NCBI RefSeq assembly: GCF_001590605.1
Contig: NZ_CP014504.1
Span: 5,394,001-5,458,000 of the forward strand
Origin: Pedobacter cryoconitis
Lineage (GTDB): Bacteria; Bacteroidota; Bacteroidia; Sphingobacteriales; Sphingobacteriaceae
DNA length: 64,000 nucleotides
Direction of reading: 5' to 3'
In this document: one piece after another, positions 35,406 to 47,200 of the stretch
Numbering within the stretch: the first letter of the stretch is position 1
How the letters are laid out: each line of letters starts with the position of its first letter
Notes under the pieces: generated by a model
Databases searched by the model: none
What the model was told of the DNA's origin: nothing
Seen by the model: the letters and a program-made list of their open reading frames with translations, nothing else
Program-made: the position numbers and the translations under genes

Positions 35406-37919
35406 CTAAAACAATTGTCTTGAAACCTGATATTCATCAAGCAGACAAAGCTTCTCGTATTTGTATTCATTGACCAGGTCGTACTCTTTCAGATCAGTAT
35501 AGATATTAATCAGGAGATTGAACATGAACATGGCGTTCAACAGCACGTTATTTCTTCTGAAAAGTAACAAGCATTCCTTGGTATGGTGAATCGCAATTTC
35601 ATATTCTTTTCTATTGTAATATTGCTGAGCCTGGAACATCATTAAAATCACTTCCTGATACTTGGCAAAATTAGTACAGTTCCTGTTTGATAAATAAACT
35701 ATGATATTCTCAATCTGATCTGTTTTTTTTCCTGGTGCACTTCTGGAACTATACATTCCATAAACAGCGAGTATATAAATAGTGAAAGTAGTTCTTTTTG
35801 CAAATTCTCTTGGATGAAGTTTAACAATGTTAGAGATTATTTCGTGGCCTGAAGTGGCGTCGCCAGTAAACAAGTTTACGTATAGGATCAGGAGGTATGA
35901 AATACCTTGCCTGGGATCAATATGATTGTCAGGCCTGACGCCAAAAGGGTTATCCCCATTCCTTAAACGCTCAATATTACCAAGCAAATTCCTTTGAGCA
36001 GGTTGTTCCGCATTAATCTTTGCATAAATAATTTGAAGTGTTTCGACCGGGCTGACCATCCAGTCTGTGGCATTTAAGGTACTGATGTTTTTTATCCTGG
36101 CCTTGATGGCTTCTTTATCAAGTTTAATAACCTCAAGTACCCCTAATATCGAATTATAGACCAGTAAATGATCATCATTACTCGCGATGTCAATTAAGGC
36201 TGTAACAGCCTCCTTATAGCAGGAATCAATAAAATCAAAATTAATGAGTTTCGAGATGATAATCTCATGGAACTGATTTTCGTCCAGTACTCTGATAAGG
36301 TCAGGATTAAACTTCGATCTGTATTTTATCTCTTCTGCCATAAACAGGATCAGATAATTAGTCTCGAAGCTGTTCAGGTTCAGTTTGAAAACTGATTTCA
36401 ACTCATGGAAATTGCCTGTTTTGATCAGGAAGCGGGTAGTCCACTGTAAAAGCTGGAAGCGGACCTGGTTAGCCTCATATTCCGTATTGATATAAGTGAA
36501 GAATTCCATGTTCACTTGCAAATGGAATTTTTCCAGAATCTCAACAAAAAGGAAATATTCGAACATATGCGGGTGCAGAAAGCGTACATACTCTTTTGGA
36601 TGTGCATTTTCTGTCCGCTTCTCCTCCATCAGGATACCATCGGCAAGCAATTCCATATAAGCGTTCCTGAAAGCAGACAGCTCAGAGAGCAAACTGTCTT
36701 TTTCTACCGAATTGGTTTGTCTTCCATATTCAGTAAGCTGAATTATTTTTTTCAGGAAGAGTATCTTTTCTGTATAATAATTTGAACGGTAAATCTTTTC
36801 CTGAATAAAACGGGAAACCAGCTCATAAAAAGTAATGTTCGTATAATAGTTAAAATCAGGATCTTCTTCTTTTAGCTGATAATAGAGCTGGATATGCAAT
36901 GGGAATTTCAGCTGAGCTTTAAGCCTCGGATTGATTTCTTTATTGTCCAGGTAGTTGATTTTAGAAATGATAACATCTACTTCCTTTTCCGTAAGCGGGG
37001 GTACATTGGACAGCTCATGAAGATTGAAGTAATTACCCGGGAACCATTTGGATTTAAGAAAAGAAGAATGGCGGATGCGTTCATAAAATCTCATCCAGGT
37101 GGTAGAGCGCAGGCTCATCATTAATTTGATGTTCTTGAAGTCTTCCAGTGAACAGATCAGGTTAATAATATTATCGAATAAACGGTTCTTATCTTCTTTC
37201 TTTAAAATCAGCTCTGCAAACCCATCTACCATGATGATAAACTTACCACCATGCGCAGCTTGAATGTTATTGATATATTCCAATGTGTTTTCAGCGGGAT
37301 CTATCTGCAATTGTGCCTTAAGCTGATCCTCCATATTAAGATCTGCCTGCTCCTTACTAAAGAAGTTATAGGCCTGAACAAGTAATATCGTGGAATCTTT
37401 ATAAGCAGCATCCTGTTTATAAAATAGATCTTCTGCCAAATGGCTAAGTAAAATGGTCTTTCCATAACCAGGTTGTGAAGTTACACTGGTGAAAATATAG
37501 TCACCAGCATAAAACTCATCAAAATCATACTCGGCAAATTTTCGGCTGATCGTAATGTCATAAGGAATGCCAGATCTGTTCCTGATTGTTTTTAAGGTGA
37601 ACTGGGTAATCTTGTCAGCTTTACCTTTAAGATTTTTCCATTCATCTGTAGGATGCACGGGGGGTTGAGAAATATCGATTAAATCGTCTGATGCAATGTC
37701 AACGTATTCAGCGAGTGTGGTCAGGGTGAACGTAGAAAACTTATGTTTAACAACAGCGAAACCAAATAGCCTTTTAATGGTCGTTTCACTTACGTTCTTG
37801 TTAAGGTGCTTACTAATCTCAATAGAGATTCTCTTACAATCAGCAGGTGTAATAAATCGGATACCACATTTTAAGAGAATCAAGCGTTTAAGTTCGTTCA
37901 GCCGGTGACTGTATTCCAT
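35406..37919 (-). CDS. NACHT/STAND-type NTPase with N-terminal HTH-like domain and helical repeats
   Basis: 837 residues, no signal peptide or membrane segment. Residues about 30-82 form an HTH-like domain common in Bacteroidota (NKNVSETTIKRLFGF, FTLTTLAEYV). Walker A is SQPGYGKT (148-155). Walker B is FIIMVDGFAE (227-236), the DG-x-x-E form of NACHT proteins, and MMSLRSTTW (about 262) fits a sensor strand. The rest is helical, with TPR-like repeats over the last 200 residues (YYNRKEYEIAIHHTKECLLL). STAND NTPases switch on ligand binding and oligomerise; bacterial NACHT proteins include antiphage sensors. No effector domain is evident, so a regulatory role, perhaps on the divergent adhesin operon, is also possible. 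Confidence 0.75.
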   Translation of the reverse strand: MEYSHRLNELKRLILLKCGIRFITPADCKRISIEISKHLNKNVSETTIKRLFGFAVVKHKFSTFTLTTLAEYVDIASDDLIDISQPPVHPTDEWKNLKGKADKITQFTLKTIRNRSGIPYDITISRKFAEYDFDEFYAGDYIFTSVTSQPGYGKTILLSHLAEDLFYKQDAAYKDSTILLVQAYNFFSKEQADLNMEDQLKAQLQIDPAENTLEYINNIQAAHGGKFIIMVDGFAELILKKEDKNRLFDNIINLICSLEDFKNIKLMMSLRSTTWMRFYERIRHSSFLKSKWFPGNYFNLHELSNVPPLTEKEVDVIISKINYLDNKEINPRLKAQLKFPLHIQLYYQLKEEDPDFNYYTNITFYELVSRFIQEKIYRSNYYTEKILFLKKIIQLTEYGRQTNSVEKDSLLSELSAFRNAYMELLADGILMEEKRTENAHPKEYVRFLHPHMFEYFLFVEILEKFHLQVNMEFFTYINTEYEANQVRFQLLQWTTRFLIKTGNFHELKSVFKLNLNSFETNYLILFMAEEIKYRSKFNPDLIRVLDENQFHEIIISKLINFDFIDSCYKEAVTALIDIASNDDHLLVYNSILGVLEVIKLDKEAIKARIKNISTLNATDWMVSPVETLQIIYAKINAEQPAQRNLLGNIERLRNGDNPFGVRPDNHIDPRQGISYLLILYVNLFTGDATSGHEIISNIVKLHPREFAKRTTFTIYILAVYGMYSSRSAPGKKTDQIENIIVYLSNRNCTNFAKYQEVILMMFQAQQYYNRKEYEIAIHHTKECLLLFRRNNVLLNAMFMFNLLINIYTDLKEYDLVNEYKYEKLCLLDEYQVSRQLF

Positions 37920-38249
37920 AGATCCGTTTTTTTCTATTATTCGAGTTTAGTTAAAAAGCCAGTTATACACCAGTAGTAACCGAATATACACATATACGTG
38001 ATAAATGAACAGAAAGGATTTAAATAAAAAAAAGAAACAAATTATCCTTTAAACAGATAAATGCTTTTAGAGTGCGTTTAAAAGCATATGATCAAAATTT
38101 TCTAAATGAGAAATTAGAAATTGAACAAAATGAATAGAATGAGCCGTTCATTTTGCTCATTTCAAATGAATGATTTGAACACTCAATTAGAAGCGGCCTT
38201 TACTTAAAATTGTCGGAAAGTATTAAAGTTAACCTCTAAAACTGCCGGT
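37920..38249. other. Divergent intergenic region with several inverted repeats
   Basis: 330 bp, AT-rich. It holds ATGCTTTTA/TAAAAGCAT (38061-38069 with 38079-38087) and CAAAATGAA/TTCATTTTG (38126-38134 with 38147-38155). An overlapping ATGAGC/GCTCAT pair (38139-38144 with 38155-38160) cannot form at the same time as the previous one. TTCAAAT/ATTTGAA lies at about 38161-38179. No consensus promoter stands out. These are candidate operators or leader structures for the giant adhesin gene. Confidence 0.45.
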
Positions 38250-41200
38250 ATGAAATATACGTCTACTCCCCGAATCTTAAAAAAATACCTCTGTCTTCTC
38301 GTTAGTATACTAGCTATAACGCTATTTGGTACACGATCGTATGCACAAACAAAAAATTACGCGACGGTAACCCCTTCAACAGGAATTGCTAGTTATAACA
38401 TTGGATCGGATAATCCAAACTCCAATCCAGGTAACGTGGCATCGGTCGATAATCCTGAAAATGCAATCCTGCAGCCGCCGGGTGCACCAGCTACCTTGAA
38501 TGCCAGATATGTTAGCTTACTCGGATTGGGGTATGAAGGTGAAGCGTATATACAGCTTAAATATGGCAGCCCTCTAATCGCCGGGAAAACCACCTATGTT
38601 CGTTTTGACCAGCCTACCAGTAATGGTTTAAACCTCGATTTACTCGGAATTGTAGGAGATCTTACCGGGCTCTTCTCCAAAAGGATTGTACAAATTGATG
38701 CTTATAGTGGTGCAACTGCTGGCAGCAGCGGTACAATAATACCAGCTACTAATGTTTCGGCTACAGTGGTGACAGATGTTAACGGGAAAACTTATTTTGC
38801 AGTTACCTCCTCAGTTGCTTACAATTCACTTCGTATCCGGTTAAGAGTACGCAGTAATACACTTTCTATCAGTCTTGGAAGTTCAATCAATATGAATGTA
38901 TATCCTGCATTCAATTATGATCCCGATAATTGCAGCTCTTCTATATTTACGAATGTAGCAGCAACAGGCTTAAATGTTTCTTTAACCAGCCTGGTTTCTA
39001 ATCCTCAAAATGCTATTGATGGTAACTTGAATACTTTTTCACAACTTCAGGCAGGAGTAGTGACTTTAGGATCATCAGTTTCACAAACTATTTATTTAAA
39101 CGGACTTTCCTCCGCAACAGATGTTGCTAAAGTTGTATTTTCCCAAGGTGGTTCTGTGCTCAGTGTGAACGTACTGAAAACAATTACCGTGCAGGCCTTT
39201 AATGGAAACACTGCTGTCGGCAATGTGAATTCACTTGGTAATTTAATAAATCTCGATCTGCTTGGCTTATTTACAAATAATACGCAGGTCCCGGTTTTCT
39301 TTACACCGGGTGCTCCATTTGACAGGATCAAAGTTACCCTGGATAATGGTCTGGCCATAGGAGGTAACTTACTGGCAGGAGGCTTGAATATTCACGAAGC
39401 GCAGCGCACAGTACCTAAGCCCTTATTTGACGGGGTAGCTGGTAATGCACAAATACTATGTGGAGGCGGTACTTTAACCTTAACCCCCCAAAGCCCTGAT
39501 GCTGGATACACTTATAATTTTTACAAAAAAGTTGGCCCTAATGGTCCAAGAACAGTTGCTATAGGCGTAACAGCAAATGTACTGACAGAACCTGGGCTGG
39601 CAGCTGGAGTTTATACCTATTATGTAGCTGCGCAGAAAACAGGTTGCGTTGCAGAATCCGATCTGGACAGTGTGGTGGTAACTGTTAAACCAACGCTGTT
39701 ATTCACTGCAACTCCATTAAGTAATGGAACAGTTGGCAAAGTGTATACGAAACAAATTAACCCTGCAACCAGCGGAACAGGTCCATACACCTATGCAATT
39801 GCTCCGGGGAGTGCATTGCCTTTAGGTTTAACCATGACCTCAGCAGGTCTGATCAGTGGAACACCTACTGCAGCAGCGGCAGCAACGACATTTAGTCTGA
39901 TTGCAACTGATGCAGGGGGATGCAAAGCCACAGCGGTCCATACTTTAACTATCACAGGAACTTTAACTTTACCAACATCAATTTTGCCAAATGGTATAGT
40001 CAATAAAGTTTATCCAAATACACAATTGCCAACTCCAACAGGAGGTAGCACACCCTACACTTATACTGCAACAAATCTGCCTCCGGGCGTTACTTTAGAT
40101 CCCGCTACCGGATTGTTCACAGGAACACCTACAACCGCAGGTACTTATGTTATTCCGGTAACTGTTACCGATGCTGATAATAATAGTGTGACTACGCCTT
40201 ACACAATCATAGTAAGAAGTCCGCTGGTATTGACAGCCTCAACCTTATCGGATGGTACCAATGGAATGCCTTATACTCCACAAATTATCCCTTCAGCAAC
40301 AGGTGGAAGTGGCATCCTTACTTATAGTGCGGTGAACTTGCCGGCAGGATTAAGTTTTGATCCGGTAACCAGGGCAATTACAGGAACACCAACTCAATCA
40401 GGTACCTTCACTTTCCCAGTCACTGTAACCGATAACGAAAACAATACAACGACCTTAAATTATACCCTTACCGTTAGAGATGCTTTGGCATTAGGTAGCG
40501 TTGTATTTCCTGAAGGAGCGGTTAATGTAATTTATCCGACCCAAACGATTCCGGATGCAACTGGTGGAACAGGCCCTTATACTTATGCAGGTTTGAACTT
40601 GCCTCCCGGACTGACTTTTGATCCTTTAACTAAAACTGTTTCAGGAACACCTGCGCAATCCGGTACTTTCACCCTTTCAATCAAAGTAACCGACGCAGTA
40701 AACAGGACCATCACTGTTCCTTACACTTTAAAAGTTGCCGGTGCACTTATACTGCCAACTGCTACTTTAGCAAATGGTCAAGTAGGTGCAGTATATACCT
40801 CTCCAAGTTTACCAGCAGTGGCAGGTGGTACAAGTCCTTATACTTATACTATTGCAGCAAATCAATTACCTGCAGGTTTAAGCTTCGATCCTTCGACCAG
40901 GGTGATCTCAGGAACTCCAACCGCGGGTGGTAATTATACCCTTACGATGAAAGTCACTGATAACGCAGGAAATACGACCAGTACAGACTATGCACTGAAT
41001 ATTACTGTTGATGCACCTGTTGTAGCAGGCGTGACAATTTGTAGCGGTAATTCTGCAACTTTAACAATTGATAACCTTACAAATGGTGTAACTTATAATT
41101 TCTATTCTTCAACCGGAAATACACCACTGGGTACCGGAACCACATTTACTACACCTGCATTAACAGTAACTACTACGTATTTTACTGAAGCAGTTTCAGG

Positions 41201-44200
41201 AACAGCAGTAAGCGCGCGTATTCCGGTTACCGTAAACGTGAATCCTGCGCCAGATGCACCAGCTGTATTAATTAATAGTGTAACAATCAGTTCTGGCCAG
41301 ACAGCAACCCTTCAGGCTACCGCTACCTCTGGCTCAACTATCAAATGGTACGCAGCAGCAACAGGTGGAATTGAACTAGCTTCGGGTGGAACTTTTACTA
41401 CACCACCGCTTACTGGCAATGCCACTTATTATGCAGGAACATCCAATAGTTTTGGCTGTACCAGCGCAACCAGAGTTCCAGTTGCAGTGAGCGTGATTAA
41501 CGGAACAGTTAATCCGAACTGTTATGCTGCAACCAAACAAGAAAGTGGAATTACGGGAGGCTTATTATGTATTGCCTGTGCAATCTTGGATCCAGCCAAT
41601 TCTACCGATGCTGATCTGACGAATTATACCAGAATATCGTTACCAGCAGGTATTGGAACTACCGGATACCAACGTTTGATTTTTCAGAATCCTGGCGCAG
41701 CAACAGATAGTATCCGTCTTGACCTGGAAATACCATCAGGCCTGTTAGATTTATCAGTTTTAGGTGGAACTACCATTAACGTGATGAATGGTACTACTGT
41801 AGTGAGCAGCTACCCATTAAACTCATCCCTGATCCATTTAAGTTTATTAGGAGGAAACAGATTCAAAGCCAGCGTTGTAGCGGGCGGCGTTTATGACAGA
41901 GTAGAAGTCAAAGTCAATGCACTTCTTTCTGCATTGATCAATGTATATATTTATGGTGCTGATGTTGTCGCTCCAAATCCAACTATAGTTACAGGAAATC
42001 AAACCATTTGTTCGGGCTCAACTGCCACACTGCAAGTTGCACCAATAGCAGGTACGACCATTGTCTGGTATAGTGCTGCAACCGGGGGTACAATTTTATC
42101 GACAGAAAATATCTTTACTACACCACCACTAACTGCAACTACAATCTATTATGTACAAGTAAGTAAAAATGGCTGTGCCAATGAAACGCGTCTTCCTGTA
42201 ACGGTTACGGTAACCACAGGCCTTACATCTCCGGTGCTGGCCACAGTAGTTCCGGTTTGCACAGGTTTACCAGCAACCTTATCAGTAGACAGTCCGATAG
42301 CTGGGATCACTTACAAATGGTACGCAGATGCTACAGGTGGAACGGCTTTATTTACAGGTACTGTTTTCACCACTCCTGCATTGACTATAGCTACTACATA
42401 TTATGTAGAAGCGACCAATGGAAGTTGTGTTTCAGCAACCCGTACAGCAGCAAACATTACTGTGAATGCCCGCCCGGTTACGCCACAGATTACTACTGCA
42501 ATGACAACAGTAGCTCAAGGTCAGCGGGTAATCCTGACAGGAACTTCAGCAGAAAACAATGTAACCTTTAACTGGTATACTGATGCTGCTGCAACTACCC
42601 CTGTATTTACCGGAGCAACGTATTTAACACCACCGCTTACCGCCACTACAACTTTTTATCTCGATGCGATTTCTACAGTGACTGGTTGTGCTTCTTCGAC
42701 CAGGGTACAACAGACTATTACTGTCGTGCCAACCGGAACACCTATACCAGTAGGTTGTGAAGGGCCAATCAGTCAGACCAATGGCGTTGGTGGTTTAGCC
42801 TCTATATTAGCCAGAGTAGATAACCCTGAATTGTCGATTGACGGAGATCAGCAAACTGGATCGACATTGGCGATACCAATTGGTATAGGTTCGAATGTTT
42901 ATCAAAAAGCTGTTTTTGCAGGATTATCTAACGTAGGTGATACGGTAAGGGTACTGTTAAATTCACCAGGTCAGTTATTGTCACTTTCACTGGTTCCAAG
43001 CGTAACTGTAACTACTTACCAGGGTAACACCAGTAACAATGACGGTGTTGCTATAAACAATCCGATTATTAACCTTCAATTGTTAAGTGGTGGCACTCAG
43101 GCCCTGCTTACTTTTGTTCCGGCTGCTCAGTTTGACGGGGTAGAAGTTAAGTTGAACTCAGGTCTTGTGGGTGCTTTAACCGCTATCAACTTTAACTATG
43201 CAAAAAGAACAGCGCAAGCACCAGTAGTTGCTTCGGCCGATGTAACTGCTTGTTTAAATGCACCAGCTACTTTGGCTGTGCCTGCTCCGCAGCCAGGTAT
43301 CATCTATAAATGGTACGATGCCGCCGGTACCTATTTAGGTAATGACGGAGCTACCTTTACTACACCTGCAATTACAGCAACTACTAAATTCTTTGTAGAA
43401 GCATCAAGAGGAGGTTGCGGAAGTTCAAGAACTCAGGTGAATGTAACCGTTAGTCCTGCGCCTTTAACTCCATTATTACTTGCACCGTCACAAAGTACTT
43501 GTGCAGGATCAAGCATACAAATCAAAGTACAAAGCCCTCAGGCCGGAGTCACCTATAACTGGTATAAAGCTGGGGTATTGGTTCCTGGTCAGACAACCTC
43601 CATATTTACAGATGTAGTTACTGCAGATGTAACTTATGAAGTAGAGGCTGTTAATAACTGCGGTACCACTTCTGTAAAAGCAGCTGTAGCAGTTACTGTG
43701 GGGATTTTAACGCCACCAGTATTGACTCCTGCAGCAGTAACGATTAATTCAGGAGAAAAAGCAGTGCTGATTGCAAACTCCTCAACCACTGGTTTAACTT
43801 ATCACTGGTATGGTGCTGATCCGGCTGTTGTGCCAGGCACTCCAGAATTATCAACATTGGCAAATGGTGCAAACGGAATGTTTGCAACTGATCCGCTGAC
43901 TGCAACCACTACTTTCTATGTAACCGCTGAAGGTACAGCAGGAACTTGTATTTCGGCTGCCGCTTCTGTTGTCGTTACCGTAAACACGATTACACCAAAT
44001 CCAGGGTCAGTTCCTTGTGAAGGTGCAACTGTTGCACAAGCTACAGAAGTGAATGGCCCTGCTTTATTCGCAGGTGTCGCTAATCCTGCTTTTGCAGCAG
44101 ACGATGACGCGACTACAAGTTCTTCACTCTTTATTCCGGTTGGATTAGGAAATAGCTATGTAAGTCAGCGGGTAGGTTTTGTGGGACTTTCAACCCCAGG

Positions 44201-47200
44201 TGATCAGGTTAAACTAAGCCTCACTCAAACAGGTGCACTGCTTACTTTGGGTATTGCCAACAGCATTACCGTAACGACTTATAAAAATGGGATCAGTAAT
44301 AACGATGAAAAAAACATTACCGATCCACAATTTAACCTGAATATCATTTCTGGTAATAAAGATGCGACTATCATGTTTACTCCCGGCACTACTTTCGATG
44401 CTGTAGAGTTGAAACTTAAATCTGGATTAGCAGGTCTGCTTACTTCTGTCAATCTGAACTATGCACAACGGATTATAGCACCTCCAACTGTTGTTGCAAC
44501 TGCAGTTTCGGCATGCGAAGGCAGCGCAGCAACACTTGCGGTGAGTAATCCTGTTACCGGGGTAACTTATACCTGGTATGATAGTTCAGGCGCAGTAGCA
44601 AGTAATGATGCGACTTTCAGTACACCAACTACGCTGACTGCAGGAACTTATATCTATACAGTAAATGCAACTCGCGGTACTTGTGCTGGATTAGTGAGCA
44701 CTACGGTAACGGTTATAATTACTGGTGCAGCTCCAGCTGCGGTACCAGCAACAGGAAATCCAGCAACAACTTGTCTGAATACACCAGTTACCTTAAGGGT
44801 AGATCCGGTTACAGGTGTTACTTACAATTGGTACGATGCATTGACTGCAGGAAACCTGATTGCCTCAAATACAAATAGCTTTATTACCCCAACCAGTCTG
44901 CCAGCAGGAACTACAACTTATTATGTAGAAGCTTCAAATGGCAACTCCTGTGGAAATGCATTGGCAAGAACTCCAATAGCCATTACTATTAACCCGGATG
45001 CTACAGCTGCTGATATCACTGTTAGTGGTGCAGAAAATTCTGTGTGCGTAGGTACAGGCGCTGTATTAACAGCGACAAGTACATTGACCAATCCAGTATT
45101 TACCTGGTATAAAGATGCTGCATTAAGCGATGCAGTATTTACAGGAGCAACCTTTAATGTGCCTTCAGTAACGGCAACTACAAATTACTATGTCACTGTA
45201 AAAGCAGATACCAAATGTGCAAACGCAGCTGGCATGGCCAAAGTGGTTACTTTAACTGTAAATCCACCAGCTACTGCTGCTGATATTACTGTAACTGGTA
45301 TACCAGTAAGTACTTGTGCAGGTGATCAGGTTACTTTAACTGCCAGCTCAGCGACAGTGTCCAATCCATTATTTATCTGGTATAAAGACGCTGCATTAAC
45401 TATCGTGGCACAAACCGGAGCAACATTTGTTGCTACAGCCTCCGCAACAACTACGTTATATTATGTAACCGTTCAGGGAACTAATAAATGTAAAAATGCT
45501 GCAGCTGATGCAAAAGTTGTCACCCTGGTTGTGAATCCACCTGCAACTGCTTCAGATATTAACGTGAATGGTGTTCCGGCAATCCTTTGCTCGGGATCTG
45601 GCACAATTTTAACAGCAAGCAGTCTGACTGTGGTTAATCCAGTATTTACCTGGCATACTGATGCTGCTTTAATGAACCCTGTATTTACAGGTGATGTTTT
45701 CAATGTCCCTGCACTTACAACAAGCAAAACATATTATGTAACCGTACAAGGACTGAATAAATGTCGGAACCTTGGTGGCCAGGCTTTGGCAATCACTTTA
45801 AATGTGAACGCTCCATTGAACTTTGCAGGTAAGGCACTGAATGATGGTTCTACAATCAATCCATACAGTGTACAAATTGATCCTGCTACCGGTGGTACAG
45901 CGCCTTATACTTATGCACTGGCATCAAGCAGTACTTTACCAGCAGGATTAACCTTATCATCTGCAGGATTAATCAGCGGAACACCAACTACAGCTGGAAA
46001 TTATACATTTACAATTAATGCCTCTGACAGTAAGGGCTGTAGTACTGCAGGCGTATTCACGCTGAACATCGGTACTACAGCTGTATTGTCACTACCAGCA
46101 GCAATCCTGCCAGACGGACAAGTAGGTACAGCATATCCTGTACAAACCTTACCAGCTGCAATTGGTGGAACAACTCCTTACACTTATGTAGCTACTGGTT
46201 TACCAGCAGGATTGTCATTTGATCCTGCAACCAGGAACATTACCGGAACACCAACTATAGGTGGTATGTTCACTGTGACCATGACAGTAACCGATGGCAA
46301 TAACAGGAACGCCTCGGCAAACTATTCGCTGAATGTGATTGTACCGGCACCAATTGTTGCTGACGGATCGAATTGTGGAGGAAGCCGCGTTACATTGGTA
46401 GTTACCAATGCAGTACCTGCAATAACCTATAACTGGTTTGCGGATGCAACTGCAAGAATCCCGATTTTTACAGGAACAAGCTTCCAGACCCCTGCTATAA
46501 CAGTGAACATGATTTACTATGTAGAAGGTCTGGCTGGAATAACCAGTACGAGAGTTGCTGTAAATGTGAACTTGAAATCTCCGGCCAGTTCAGCAGATAT
46601 TACAATAACAGGTATTCCATCTGTAGTCTGCGGAGGATCAGGAGCTAGCTTAACTGCAAGCAGTGCAACTGTAAGTAACCCAGTATTTACCTGGTACACA
46701 GATGCTGCATTAACTACGGCAGTATTTACAGGTGCAGTATACAATACACCTGTACTGACCACCAATACTACTTACTACGTTACTGTACAGGGACCGAATA
46801 CTTGTGAAAGCTCATCGGCCACTGCCAAAACAGTAGTTCTAACTGTAAACCCGGCATTGATGTTCAATGGCGCAACACTAGCCGGCGCATCTACCTCAAC
46901 TACTTATTCAGCACAGATTGGTTCTGCAACAGGAGGTACTCCTGGATATACTTACAGCCTTCAGTCAGGAAGTACGCTTCCAGCAGGTTTATCGCTGTCA
47001 TCAGCAGGATTACTGACCGGGACACCAACAACAGCAGGGAATTACGCCTTTGCTGTAACTGCAACAGATAGTAAAGGATGTACAGCAGTGGCCGCCTTTG
47101 TTCTTGGTGTAGGCAGCAGTACACAAATGACCTTACCACCAGCAACTTTGCCAGATGGACAGGTAGGTAGTTCATATACGCCTCAGACCTTACCGGGAGT

